NCBI GenBank assembly: GCA_023230485.1
Contig: JALNXG010000054.1
Span: 1-27,227, forward strand
From: Melioribacteraceae bacterium
GTDB taxonomy: Bacteria; Bacteroidota; Ignavibacteria; Ignavibacteriales; Melioribacteraceae
Length of the DNA stretch: 27,227 nucleotides
Direction of reading: 5' to 3'
Positions 6,074 to 13,214 of the stretch are shown here, piece by piece. The notes below the pieces were generated by a model. The model did no database searches and had not been told where the DNA came from. It worked only from the letters and a program-made list of their open reading frames with translations. Each line of letters opens with the position of its first letter. Position 1 is the stretch's first letter. Made by a program: the position numbers and the translations under genes.

Positions 6074-6135
6074 CTAAGAAGGGTGATTTACAGAGGCAAT
6101 TCCCTTAGAGCCTGGCAGCCTGGAACTAGACAGGC
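6074..6135 (+). other. Two hairpins just upstream of the 6151 gene
   Basis: CTAAG-AA-GGG (6074-6083) pairs with TCCCTTAG (6101-6108) with a two-base bulge. Next, GCCTG (6118-6122) pairs with CAGGC (6131-6135) around an 8-base loop. They fill the 5' leader of the 6151 gene, which has no strong SD, so they may position or restrict ribosomes. Confidence 0.4.
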
Positions 6136-6150
6136 AAGGCATTATAAATT

Positions 6151-6414
6151 ATGAAAATAGAAACTTTCTTTACTCCTAATACTTATGCAAGGCATCAGGT
6201 AAATTATAAATTTACTGAAAAGCAATTGCAGAAAAGATTACAATATTTTCAGCAGGAATTATTAAAGGATAAGAATATAAAATCTATTAAAAAAGAAAAC
6301 AGCAAAGTAATTATTTCGTATGATGATGAACAAATATTTACATGCTCAGGATGGTTAGTAGATAATTCTACAATACTTGAATTTGAGAAAAAGAAGAAAG
6401 GAATATTTTATTAA
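6151..6414 (+). CDS. Hypothetical protein, 87 aa
   Basis: The only nearby SD-like sequence is AAGG at 6136-6139, about eleven bases before the ATG and next to the leader hairpins, so initiation here may be weak or regulated. The 87-residue product is soluble and basic (MKIETFFTPNTYARHQ...), with a predicted helical segment around residues 20-40 and beta-like segments after it. No family is recognised. It is the first gene after the structured non-coding region and presumably shares its transcript. Confidence 0.55.
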   Translation: MKIETFFTPNTYARHQVNYKFTEKQLQKRLQYFQQELLKDKNIKSIKKENSKVIISYDDEQIFTCSGWLVDNSTILEFEKKKKGIFY

Positions 6415-6431
6415 AATAAAAGGAGAAACAA

Positions 6432-6626
6432 ATGGATAAAGAATTAGAAGTATTGGAAATGGAATACCAGGAATTATCTTCACATGGATTTGATAATTAT
6501 AAATTCTGCTTGCGGGTCAAAACCACCCCGAAGACCTACTATGAAGATTTTGCCAAGCTGACTATCGAAGTCAAATCCCGCTTGAATGAGATTCTACAGA
6601 AAAAGAGAGCTGAGAAAAAGAAATGA
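6432..6626 (+). CDS. Hypothetical helical protein, 64 aa
   Basis: The gene follows AAAAGGAGAA, a clear SD, and ends in an ATGA overlap with the next gene, indicating translational coupling. The 64-residue product is charged and mostly helical, with a Lys-rich C-terminus (KKRAEKKK). No motif is recognisable. Coupling suggests co-expression with the Spo11-like protein, and it could be an accessory factor for it, but there is no direct evidence. Confidence 0.6.
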   Translation: MDKELEVLEMEYQELSSHGFDNYKFCLRVKTTPKTYYEDFAKLTIEVKSRLNEILQKKRAEKKK

Positions 6627-7495
6627 AAATTCAATATATCTCAAAAAGATTTAATAAAAAATCTTTAATAATAATTGAAACAGCTAACCAGATAATAACA
6701 GAATATCAGAATGCGGGATTTGATCTTACATTAAGACAATTATATTATCAGTTCGTATCTAGAGATATTATTCCTAACAAGCAAGCTGAATATAATAAAT
6801 TGGGAAGCATTATAAATGATGCCCGCCTAGCCGGATTGATTGACTGGAATGTTATTGTAGACAGAACAAGAAATGTTAAATCAAATTCTCATTGGTCTTC
6901 CCCTTCTGAAATAATTGAATCAGCTGCACTTCAATATCAAATAAATAAAAGAAGCACCCAGAACTATTATATTGAAATTTGGATTGAGAAGGATGCTCTA
7001 TCAGGGGTAATATCTGAAGTATGTTTAAATAATGATATTCCTTATTTTTCCTGCCGCGGGTATACAAGTCAATCTGAAATGTGGGCTGCTGCCCGGAGAA
7101 TAGAAAATGAACAAAAAGAAGCTATAATAATTCACTTAGGGGATCACGATCCTTCCGGAATAGATATGTCCCGTGATATTACTGATCGGATAAGATTATT
7201 TGTTGGTGATGATTTTCCTTTTGATATCCGGAGAATTGCTTTAAATTATGATCAAATAAAAAAATATAATCCCCCACCCAATCCTGCTAAGTCTACAGAT
7301 TCCCGATTTCATTCTTACTATAAGAAATATGGAAAGGAAAGTTGGGAACTAGACGCATTGGAACCTTCTGTCATAGTTAATTTAATCCAAAAAGAAATAG
7401 ATTCTTTGACAGATGCAGAAACCTATCACCTGGAAACAATAAAAGAAAATATGGATAAAGAAGAATTGAAAAGAATTGCTGAGGAAAATAAATGA
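6623..7495 (+). CDS. Spo11/topoisomerase VI-A-like TOPRIM protein
   Basis: Residues around 38-45 read TLRQLYYQ, matching the LRxxYY motif that carries the catalytic tyrosine of Spo11 and topoisomerase VI subunit A. A TOPRIM domain follows: IWIEKDALSGVI supplies the conserved Glu and GDHDPSGIDM matches the DxDxxG element of the A subunit (GDxDPxG). At 290 residues it is shorter than Topo VI-A (about 350-370), and no ATPase B subunit is encoded nearby. This fits the stand-alone Mini-A group of Topo VI-A-like proteins described from mobile elements. Likely roles are DNA cleavage or joining in replication or recombination; activity is unproven for such forms. Confidence 0.75.
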   Translation: MKIQYISKRFNKKSLIIIETANQIITEYQNAGFDLTLRQLYYQFVSRDIIPNKQAEYNKLGSIINDARLAGLIDWNVIVDRTRNVKSNSHWSSPSEIIESAALQYQINKRSTQNYYIEIWIEKDALSGVISEVCLNNDIPYFSCRGYTSQSEMWAAARRIENEQKEAIIIHLGDHDPSGIDMSRDITDRIRLFVGDDFPFDIRRIALNYDQIKKYNPPPNPAKSTDSRFHSYYKKYGKESWELDALEPSVIVNLIQKEIDSLTDAETYHLETIKENMDKEELKRIAEENK

Positions 7496-8460
7496 AATAT
7501 ACAATAGAAGGATTGCAACAATCAAAATTATTAGAATGGAAATTGGATTCTGCTGATGCTGTTATTATTCGATTTTTAATCGATTTTTTCCATACAGAAA
7601 AAATGAAAAAGTTAGAAGTTAATGGGGCTAGATATTTCTGGGTTCATTATAAAACTATCTTAGAAGAAATTCCAATCCTCAATATTGCTAAAGCTGCCCT
7701 AGCTAACAGATTTAAAAAATATGTGGATTGCAATTTAATGGATTTTTATTTAGAAAAAAGCGCTCAGGGAACTTATACATATTATAGATTTATAGAAAAA
7801 AGCTATTCCCAGTTAATAAAAGAAAATACTGACCCACTCAAAGTTAAAATTGACCCCCCCACTCAAAGTCAACTTCGAACCAAAGATTATTCTACTAAGT
7901 CTATATCTAAAGATATAGATAAGAGTTTTAAGAAAACTCAAACTTTTAAAACATCTATTTATTTAGAACTCTGGAATTCCCTAAAAGAAAAATATTCTAT
8001 GCTGCAACAACATAATAACCCAGAAAAGAAAGTATATCAGAAAGCTGCTTCCATGATACAACATCTAAAGAACGGAACCTTCGGAGATCATTATCACATC
8101 AATCCTGAATTCATGAAAAAGAATCATATCCGATTTTCTCTATTAGAAAAACAATTCACTAAGCAGGAAATCAAAATCTGTATTGAAAGGCTTCCTAAAT
8201 TATTCATAGAAGGATATTGGCCCCCGGATAAGAAATGGCTTCCTAAAGACCTGCCAACATTGATTTATAATTCCCGGACTAATACCAGTTGGCTGTTACA
8301 TGTATTTACTCATCCTCCCCGGCCCATGAATCAGGAAAAGACCGAGGAGCAGGGGGATAATGAAAGAGCTTATAAGAACAGAGGAAAGATGTCAGAAGAG
8401 GAATTTCATAATATACCCGGAATAAAAGAAACAGATGAGTTTATGGAAAAATTCGGATAA
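7492..8460 (+). CDS. Winged-helix phage replication protein candidate
   Basis: It overlaps the Spo11-like gene by ATGA. Residues about 20-105 look like a winged-helix domain typical of phage replication initiators and helicase loaders (AVIIRFLIDFFHTEKM, then FWVHYKTILEEIP and an aromatic wing). A polar linker follows (about 115-165), then a C-terminal helical domain with conserved-looking Trp residues. The architecture resembles phage replisome organisers of low-GC bacteria. Its place among primase and DnaB-type helicase genes supports a role in origin binding or helicase loading. A transcription regulator is the main alternative. Confidence 0.5.
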   Translation: MKYTIEGLQQSKLLEWKLDSADAVIIRFLIDFFHTEKMKKLEVNGARYFWVHYKTILEEIPILNIAKAALANRFKKYVDCNLMDFYLEKSAQGTYTYYRFIEKSYSQLIKENTDPLKVKIDPPTQSQLRTKDYSTKSISKDIDKSFKKTQTFKTSIYLELWNSLKEKYSMLQQHNNPEKKVYQKAASMIQHLKNGTFGDHYHINPEFMKKNHIRFSLLEKQFTKQEIKICIERLPKLFIEGYWPPDKKWLPKDLPTLIYNSRTNTSWLLHVFTHPPRPMNQEKTEEQGDNERAYKNRGKMSEEEFHNIPGIKETDEFMEKFG

Positions 8461-8478
8461 AAGAACAGGAATAAATAA

Positions 8479-8601
8479 ATGAAAAAGTATAAACACTTTA
8501 AGAAAAATATTGATAGATATATTTGTCTTATCCTGGGGGTTGTAATCGGATTTATATTATTATTCTTTTATCTTGGAATAATAAATTATATAACATCATA
8601 G
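8479..8601 (+). CDS. Small single-span membrane protein, 40 aa
   Basis: AACAGGA provides a modest SD ten bases upstream. The 40 residues start with a Lys-rich segment (MKKYKHFKKNIDR) and continue with one hydrophobic span at about 15-36. The positive-inside rule predicts a cytoplasmic N-terminus. It precedes another membrane-anchored protein. It does not resemble a holin with paired spans; its function is unknown. Confidence 0.5.
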   Translation: MKKYKHFKKNIDRYICLILGVVIGFILLFFYLGIINYITS

Positions 8602-8610
8602 GAGGAAAGG

Positions 8611-9228
8611 ATGAATAAAAAAAATCCTTTAACAAGGAACATCCGTCTATTTACAATTATACTTATGTCTTTATTAGTCGGTTGGGGGGCCTGTTTTATT
8701 TCTTTAAGTTGTAAAGATTATCAGACCACCCTACCTATTCCAAAAGCCGTTCAGAAATTGCAAGTCAGTTATGCCCAATATAAATCTTTAACCGGCAAGG
8801 AGCTTTTAGTAATCTGGAATGATATGTTCTTTGATGCTGAGTATAAATTAAATGGGGATATGAAATTTGATAAGTATGATTGTTCATCAGCTTCATGGAG
8901 ATTTTTTAGAAGGTTAGAAAGTAATGTTGTTTTTGAAAATACGGAAGATTCCGAGAATCGATTAAAAAGAATAACTACTCCGCGAAAATATTTAAGAGAT
9001 ATAGAAGTTGGGGATGTTATAATATTTAATCGTGTGGGAGACAACGGACATATGGCGGTGCTTGTAAAGGTAAATAAGAGAACAGGACTTGTCCGATATG
9101 TAGATGTAAATGTAATGAATGATGGTCTAGGATTTAATAGTATAATCTGGAATGATACAAGAATAAAGAATATCTATCCGGTGACTTTCGATTACTGGTG
9201 TGGGGATGTTCTTGTAGGAGTAAAATGA
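8611..9228 (+). CDS. Membrane-anchored NlpC/P60-like cysteine hydrolase candidate
   Basis: The gene has a GGAGG SD. Residues 12-31 are a hydrophobic signal-anchor after a basic start; the WGAC around C28 is not a good lipobox. The outer domain has YDCSSASW with Cys91 on a helix and GDVIIFN...GHMAVLVKV with His147, the Cys-His arrangement of NlpC/P60 and CHAP peptidoglycan hydrolases. The D-C-S-S and G-H-x-A/G-x-x signatures fit. It may act on the cell wall, for example in exclusion or remodelling. It is unusual to find this inside a replication gene block. Confidence 0.6.
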   Translation: MNKKNPLTRNIRLFTIILMSLLVGWGACFISLSCKDYQTTLPIPKAVQKLQVSYAQYKSLTGKELLVIWNDMFFDAEYKLNGDMKFDKYDCSSASWRFFRRLESNVVFENTEDSENRLKRITTPRKYLRDIEVGDVIIFNRVGDNGHMAVLVKVNKRTGLVRYVDVNVMNDGLGFNSIIWNDTRIKNIYPVTFDYWCGDVLVGVK

Positions 9229-9401
9229 GAAATGAAAAATTAAGGCAGAAAAAATTAGCAAAAAATAAAAAGAAAAGAGCACAACATAATAAATCTTATT
9301 CTGCAAATTCTAAATGCAAATACGGGGCATACAGAACTAATATAACTATTGAAAGACAAAATGAAATTTTTGAAAATATGAAAAAAGGTTTTGGAATATA
9401 A
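9225..9401 (+). CDS. Small basic protein, 58 aa
   Basis: The ATG at 9225 overlaps the previous TGA and has AGGAG upstream; an earlier in-frame codon at 9198 has no SD. The protein is strongly basic in its first 30 residues (EKLRQKKLAKNKKKRAQHN), suggesting nucleic-acid binding, and has one Cys. It ends three bases before the DnaB-type helicase gene. No family is recognised. Confidence 0.6.
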   Translation: MRNEKLRQKKLAKNKKKRAQHNKSYSANSKCKYGAYRTNITIERQNEIFENMKKGFGI

Positions 9402-9404
9402 TAT

Positions 9405-10781
9405 ATGGCCTTTAAAAACTCACTGATTGATGTCGATGTAGAAAAAGAAATAATTACCGGACTGATAACTGATCCCCGGTACACCATAGAAATACTTCCC
9501 ATATTTAAAAAGGAATTATTACAAATCCCTTTTGCTAAGACTGTCAGCAAGTGGTGCTTTGATTATTATCAGAAATATAAAAAGGCCCCCGGCTCAGATA
9601 TACAGGGAATGTATGATACATACTGTAATGATAATAAAGCAGACCCGGCACAGATCGAACTCATAGGAAAATTCCTTTCCGGGCTTTCCACCCGGTATGA
9701 GAAAGCTAATAATGTAAAATACAAAGTTGATAAAGCAGAACTTTATTTTCAGGCGCGGGAAGTAGAAATTTTAAAAGATAGTCTTTCTGTATTACTAGTA
9801 AATAATAAAATAAAGGATGCACACAAGGCTATTGCAGAATTTAAGAGAACAGAAAGGGCTCAGACAATTGGTATTGATATTGTCCGGGATAATATTCTAA
9901 ATATTCTTTTCGCTGAAGATGATAACCTTTTTGACTTTCCCGGAGACCTGGGCAAGATGTTCGGAACAATATGCCGTCAGGATTATATTCTGATTGCTGC
10001 CCCGATGAAGCGCGGGAAGTCTTTCTGGTTGGCTGAGTTCGGGCTGCGGGGACTGATGAGGGGACTTAATATAATTTATTACTCACTGGAAATGAGTGAA
10101 AAGAAAATGCTTAATAGAATTTATCAATACTTTTTAGGTGAGTCCCGGATTGAAAAGACCATTGAACATTTTCCCTTCTTTACTAAAGAAAATGAAATTG
10201 ATTACAAGGAATTATTTAAAAAAGGATTGAGTGCCGGAGCTATTCAAAAAAAGAGAAAGCAGATTGAGGGAATGTTATCAGGAAATTCTTTCCGGCTTTG
10301 CTGCTATCCCACAGGCTCTATCAATGTAAAGGATATAAAGACACATCTTAGTAACCTGGAGCATTATAATAAATTTATTCCTGATATTATTATTGTGGAT
10401 TATGCAGACATCATGTCCCCAGAATCAGGAGATAAAGAACATAGACAAAAACTAAATGCTACGCAGGAAGCTCTCCGGGGACTAGCACAGGAAAAGAATT
10501 GTGTAGTGATTTCCGCTACACAAACCGACCGCAGTACATTCAAAAAGAATATTGAGGAAGATACTATTGCTGAAGATATAAGAAAGCTGGCGCATGCCAC
10601 TCACGTCATGGCATTGAATCAGAGCCGGGAAGATAAAAAGAATAGTATTATGCGAGTGAGTATGCTGGTGGCAAGGGATGATGAATTTCATGTGGATGAT
10701 GAAGTGATAGTGTTGGAATGCCGGAGCATCGGGAAAGTATGCCTGGATAGTAAATGGGCAAAAAATGTTGAAGGATTATAA
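9405..10781 (+). CDS. dnaB: DnaB-family replicative helicase
   Basis: The 458 residues follow DnaB layout. The N-terminal helical domain (about 1-130) begins with the VEKEIITGLITDPR pattern. Then come a linker and a RecA-like motor with Walker A APMKRGKS near 198-205, the SLEMSEKKMLNRI segment that follows the P-loop in DnaB, Walker B IIIVDYADIM near 328-337, and the sensor ISATQTDRS. Standard DnaB is about 450-470 residues, so the length is normal. It would unwind DNA 5' to 3' on the lagging-strand template with the primase at 4653. Little or no SD is visible (the upstream sequence is TTGGAATATAAT), so translation may depend on the preceding gene. Confidence 0.85.
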   Translation: MAFKNSLIDVDVEKEIITGLITDPRYTIEILPIFKKELLQIPFAKTVSKWCFDYYQKYKKAPGSDIQGMYDTYCNDNKADPAQIELIGKFLSGLSTRYEKANNVKYKVDKAELYFQAREVEILKDSLSVLLVNNKIKDAHKAIAEFKRTERAQTIGIDIVRDNILNILFAEDDNLFDFPGDLGKMFGTICRQDYILIAAPMKRGKSFWLAEFGLRGLMRGLNIIYYSLEMSEKKMLNRIYQYFLGESRIEKTIEHFPFFTKENEIDYKELFKKGLSAGAIQKKRKQIEGMLSGNSFRLCCYPTGSINVKDIKTHLSNLEHYNKFIPDIIIVDYADIMSPESGDKEHRQKLNATQEALRGLAQEKNCVVISATQTDRSTFKKNIEEDTIAEDIRKLAHATHVMALNQSREDKKNSIMRVSMLVARDDEFHVDDEVIVLECRSIGKVCLDSKWAKNVEGL

Positions 10782-10786
10782 ATTTT

Positions 10787-10815
10787 CTTTAAATTTTTTA
10801 TTTGTTTTGTATAAT
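10787..10815 (+). promoter_or_regulatory. Promoter of the CTTTAA-N17-TATAWT class
   Basis: CTTTAA at 10787-10792, 17 bases, TATAAT at 10810-10815. From the -35 box through the -10 box it is nearly identical to 22179-22207 (one difference in the spacer). It lies in the 62-base gap after the helicase gene and would drive the operon beginning at 10844. Confidence 0.7.
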
Positions 10816-10843
10816 AATATATAAACTAAAAAGGAGAAGTAAA

Positions 10844-11332
10844 ATGAAGATCACAGTTGATGTATTAAAAAGAGCAGCTATGGAATTAAACAAAGTTGCT
10901 AATCCCGATCCGCCCATTAAGATTAAATCCAGAAGTACTGCGGAAGACCTAACAGAAGAAATAATTGCTACCGCGGAACTTTTGGAAAAGAGTGATGCCA
11001 TTTCTCAGGAGACTTACGATGTTTTAATGGAATTGGAAGTTGATGTGCTTGCGGAAATAAAAATAAAAAATCAGAAGCCTACTTCCAAGGAAACAAAAAC
11101 ATTCAAACCCAAGGCACTATCTTCCAAAGGCCCCGGATTAAAAGAAGAATTGGAAAAGCTTCTGAAGGAAAAGAAATACACTCCGGAAAAAATAAAAGAA
11201 TTATTGACCAAAAAGTTCCCGGATAAAAAACCAGCCACCATTAGCACAATCCTGTCAGATTGTAAAAGTGAAAAATGGTCCCCCTTCGGAAAACCGGCAA
11301 AAATAAATAAAGATGGAATCATGATTATATGA
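10844..11332 (+). CDS. Hypothetical two-part protein, 162 aa
   Basis: The ATG at 10844 has AAGGAGAAG in place; a TTG at 10802 in the same frame overlaps the promoter and is rejected. The N-terminal half (about 1-70) is acidic and helical, beginning MKITVDVLKRAAMELNKV, resembling small phage proteins whose function I cannot name. A Lys/Pro/Ser linker leads to a C-terminal helical part with KKYTPEKIKELLTKKFPDKK, which looks like a small helix-turn-helix or DNA-binding module. It is first in the coupled operon and overlaps the PLP-enzyme gene by ATGA. Confidence 0.6.
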   Translation: MKITVDVLKRAAMELNKVANPDPPIKIKSRSTAEDLTEEIIATAELLEKSDAISQETYDVLMELEVDVLAEIKIKNQKPTSKETKTFKPKALSSKGPGLKEELEKLLKEKKYTPEKIKELLTKKFPDKKPATISTILSDCKSEKWSPFGKPAKINKDGIMII

Positions 11333-12165
11333 TTGAAATCAGGAACAACACCCCGATTGTGCCTTATAAAATAAAAGGCAGAACCGTGTATGTTAAAAGA
11401 GAGGATTTATGCATTGATCGCATTTCTTTCTCTAAAGCACGGGGAATTTATTCTCATTTAAAAAAGAGAAAAGAATCTGTAATTGGGGTGTTGGACACCT
11501 TCCACAGCAAGGCGGGGTGGGCTGTGAGCGTAATAGGAAGAGACTTGGGGAAGCACGTGGTTGTCTTTTATCCTAAGTATAAAGGTGAAATAAAGCTTCG
11601 GCCCTTACAAAGAAAATGTCAGGAAGAAAAAGCCGGGGTTGTTCCTTTACAAGCCGGGCGCAGTGCTATATTATATCATCAGGCAAAAAAAGAATTAAAA
11701 GAAATGCATGAAGATAGTTACATGATGCCCAATGCTTTACAAATCCCGGAAAGCATTGAAGAGAATTGTGGGGAGGCTTTTTATTATACCCCGATAAAAT
11801 TTCAAAAAGACACCATTGTAATTATTTCTATTTCTTCTGGTACAATAACAGCAGGAGTGATGAAAGGATTTAATTTAACTAATAGCAATAATTATTTTAT
11901 AATTCATATGGGGTATTCCCGAAGCTATGAAACTGTTTATAATAAATTAAATAAAATATTACAACCCAATATAGCACATCCCGGAAACACTAGAATTGAA
12001 ATGGAAATCATAGATGAAGGATATCAATACAAGGATTTTGTAAAAATAGATTGTCCCTTTCCCTGTAATCCTTATTATGATCTCAAGGCGTGGAAATGGT
12101 TAACAGAAAATATCGAAAAGCTTCCCAAAAATAAAAATATTTTATTCTGGAACATAGGCGCATGA
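11329..12165 (+). CDS. Fold-type II PLP-dependent enzyme homologue
   Basis: The sequence follows the tryptophan-synthase-beta/ACC-deaminase/cysteine-desulfhydrase pattern. It opens with TPIVPYKI and VYVKREDL (the TPL...KxExL region), then SFSKARG, where K36 aligns with the PLP lysine of NKxR. GWAVSVIGRDLGKHVVVFYP corresponds to the substrate/cofactor helix-strand, and SSGTITAG at 169-176 to the phosphate-binding GGGTxxG loop. At 278 residues it is smaller than ACC deaminase (about 330). Possible chemistry is beta-elimination or replacement, or deamination on an amino-acid or modified-base side chain. It is coupled by ATGA to two radical SAM genes, suggesting a shared pathway. Confidence 0.65.
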   Translation: MIEIRNNTPIVPYKIKGRTVYVKREDLCIDRISFSKARGIYSHLKKRKESVIGVLDTFHSKAGWAVSVIGRDLGKHVVVFYPKYKGEIKLRPLQRKCQEEKAGVVPLQAGRSAILYHQAKKELKEMHEDSYMMPNALQIPESIEENCGEAFYYTPIKFQKDTIVIISISSGTITAGVMKGFNLTNSNNYFIIHMGYSRSYETVYNKLNKILQPNIAHPGNTRIEMEIIDEGYQYKDFVKIDCPFPCNPYYDLKAWKWLTENIEKLPKNKNILFWNIGA

Positions 12166-13214
12166 AAGAATTAAAAAATGGATTGGGAATCCGGGGAGAT
12201 AGTTTATATTGTCCTCTTTCCTTTACTTTAGATACATATGGTAACTGTTTAACATATTGCTATCATTGTTATTTCCGAAGGCTCAACCACGTGTGGGGAA
12301 ATGATTTAAAACCACTTGATATTGAACTTTTCCGAAAAAAGCTGGAAAATGGTATTAAAAATACATCTCCCAGGGCATCTATCTCCACTGCTATACATAA
12401 TAGGAACACAATCCGGGTGGGGAACAAGACAGACCCATATCAGACTGTGGAAAAAACTAAGAGAGTTACAAGAAAAGCCCTTCAAATTCTTAAAAAGTAT
12501 CATTGGGATGTAATTATTCAGACTAGATTCACGGAAAATTTAATGGCAGATGAAGATATTCTCTTATCTATGAAAGCAAATATAATGCCAGTAATTTCTC
12601 CTGGCTTAGATCGGGACTGGGAAGTATTAGAGAAAGGGGCAACCACTCCCCCCATGATGCGATTGAAACACGCTGTTCATTTACAAAGAAAAAATTTGAA
12701 TGTCGGGGTAAATGGGGAGCCATTCATTCCCGGATTTCACACCGTAAAGGATTTTGAAGATATAATAAAACTTTTAAAAACTTGTAAAATAAAAAGTTAC
12801 AATACATACAATCTTCATCTAAATGATTGGGTGGCAAAGAATCTTCATCATATTGGATTGGACATTGAAAAAATATGGTTTATGAATCAGGATGCTCAAT
12901 GGAAAAAAATATTACCCCAGCTCATTGCTATTGCTAAAAAATATAATATCCGATTAGGCTGCCCGGATTTCGTCAACTCCGGTTCTTATCAGGAAGACTC
13001 TAACACATGCTGCGGGGTGAATGTAAAGAAGCCTACTACCTTCAACGTGGTGTACTGGAAAAAGATAATGAAAAAAACTGGATTTTCATATTCTATTTTA
13101 GAAAAATCATGGGATGGAATCGGGGATTATGAAGAGGGAAAGAAATTGTTTGAGGGAAAAAAGCCGGGAATGTATTCATTGAAGGATATAAAAGAAAAAG
13201 GACTATTCAAATGA
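12162..13214 (+). CDS. Radical SAM protein, SplB-like (first of two)
   Basis: C29-x3-C33-x2-C36 in YGNCLTYCYHCYFRRLNH is the radical SAM iron-sulphur motif in the setting typical of the spore photoproduct lyase-like family (COG1533, NPYxGCxHxCxYCYxR). The rest of the 350 residues supports a partial TIM barrel, with VIIQTRFTENLMADEDILL and PVISPGLDRDWEVLEKGATTPPMMRLKHAVHL matching the ILTKS...EP-A-P-x-R...A region. It would cleave S-adenosylmethionine to a 5'-deoxyadenosyl radical. The substrate is unknown; pyrimidine dimers or modified DNA bases are the natural candidates. It overlaps both neighbours by ATGA. Confidence 0.75.
   Translation: MKELKNGLGIRGDSLYCPLSFTLDTYGNCLTYCYHCYFRRLNHVWGNDLKPLDIELFRKKLENGIKNTSPRASISTAIHNRNTIRVGNKTDPYQTVEKTKRVTRKALQILKKYHWDVIIQTRFTENLMADEDILLSMKANIMPVISPGLDRDWEVLEKGATTPPMMRLKHAVHLQRKNLNVGVNGEPFIPGFHTVKDFEDIIKLLKTCKIKSYNTYNLHLNDWVAKNLHHIGLDIEKIWFMNQDAQWKKILPQLIAIAKKYNIRLGCPDFVNSGSYQEDSNTCCGVNVKKPTTFNVVYWKKIMKKTGFSYSILEKSWDGIGDYEEGKKLFEGKKPGMYSLKDIKEKGLFK

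Noticed and set aside
5538..6150. tRNA gene, group I intron or type III toxin-antitoxin RNA
   Set aside because: No T-arm (GTTCRANNC) or acceptor pairing, no recognisable intron core or interrupted host gene, and no tandem antitoxin repeats before a ToxN-sized gene.
10802..10843. TTG-initiated N-terminal extension of the gene at 10844
   Set aside because: It would lie across the promoter -10 region and the SD for 10844; the ATG at 10844 has a proper AAGGAGAAG.
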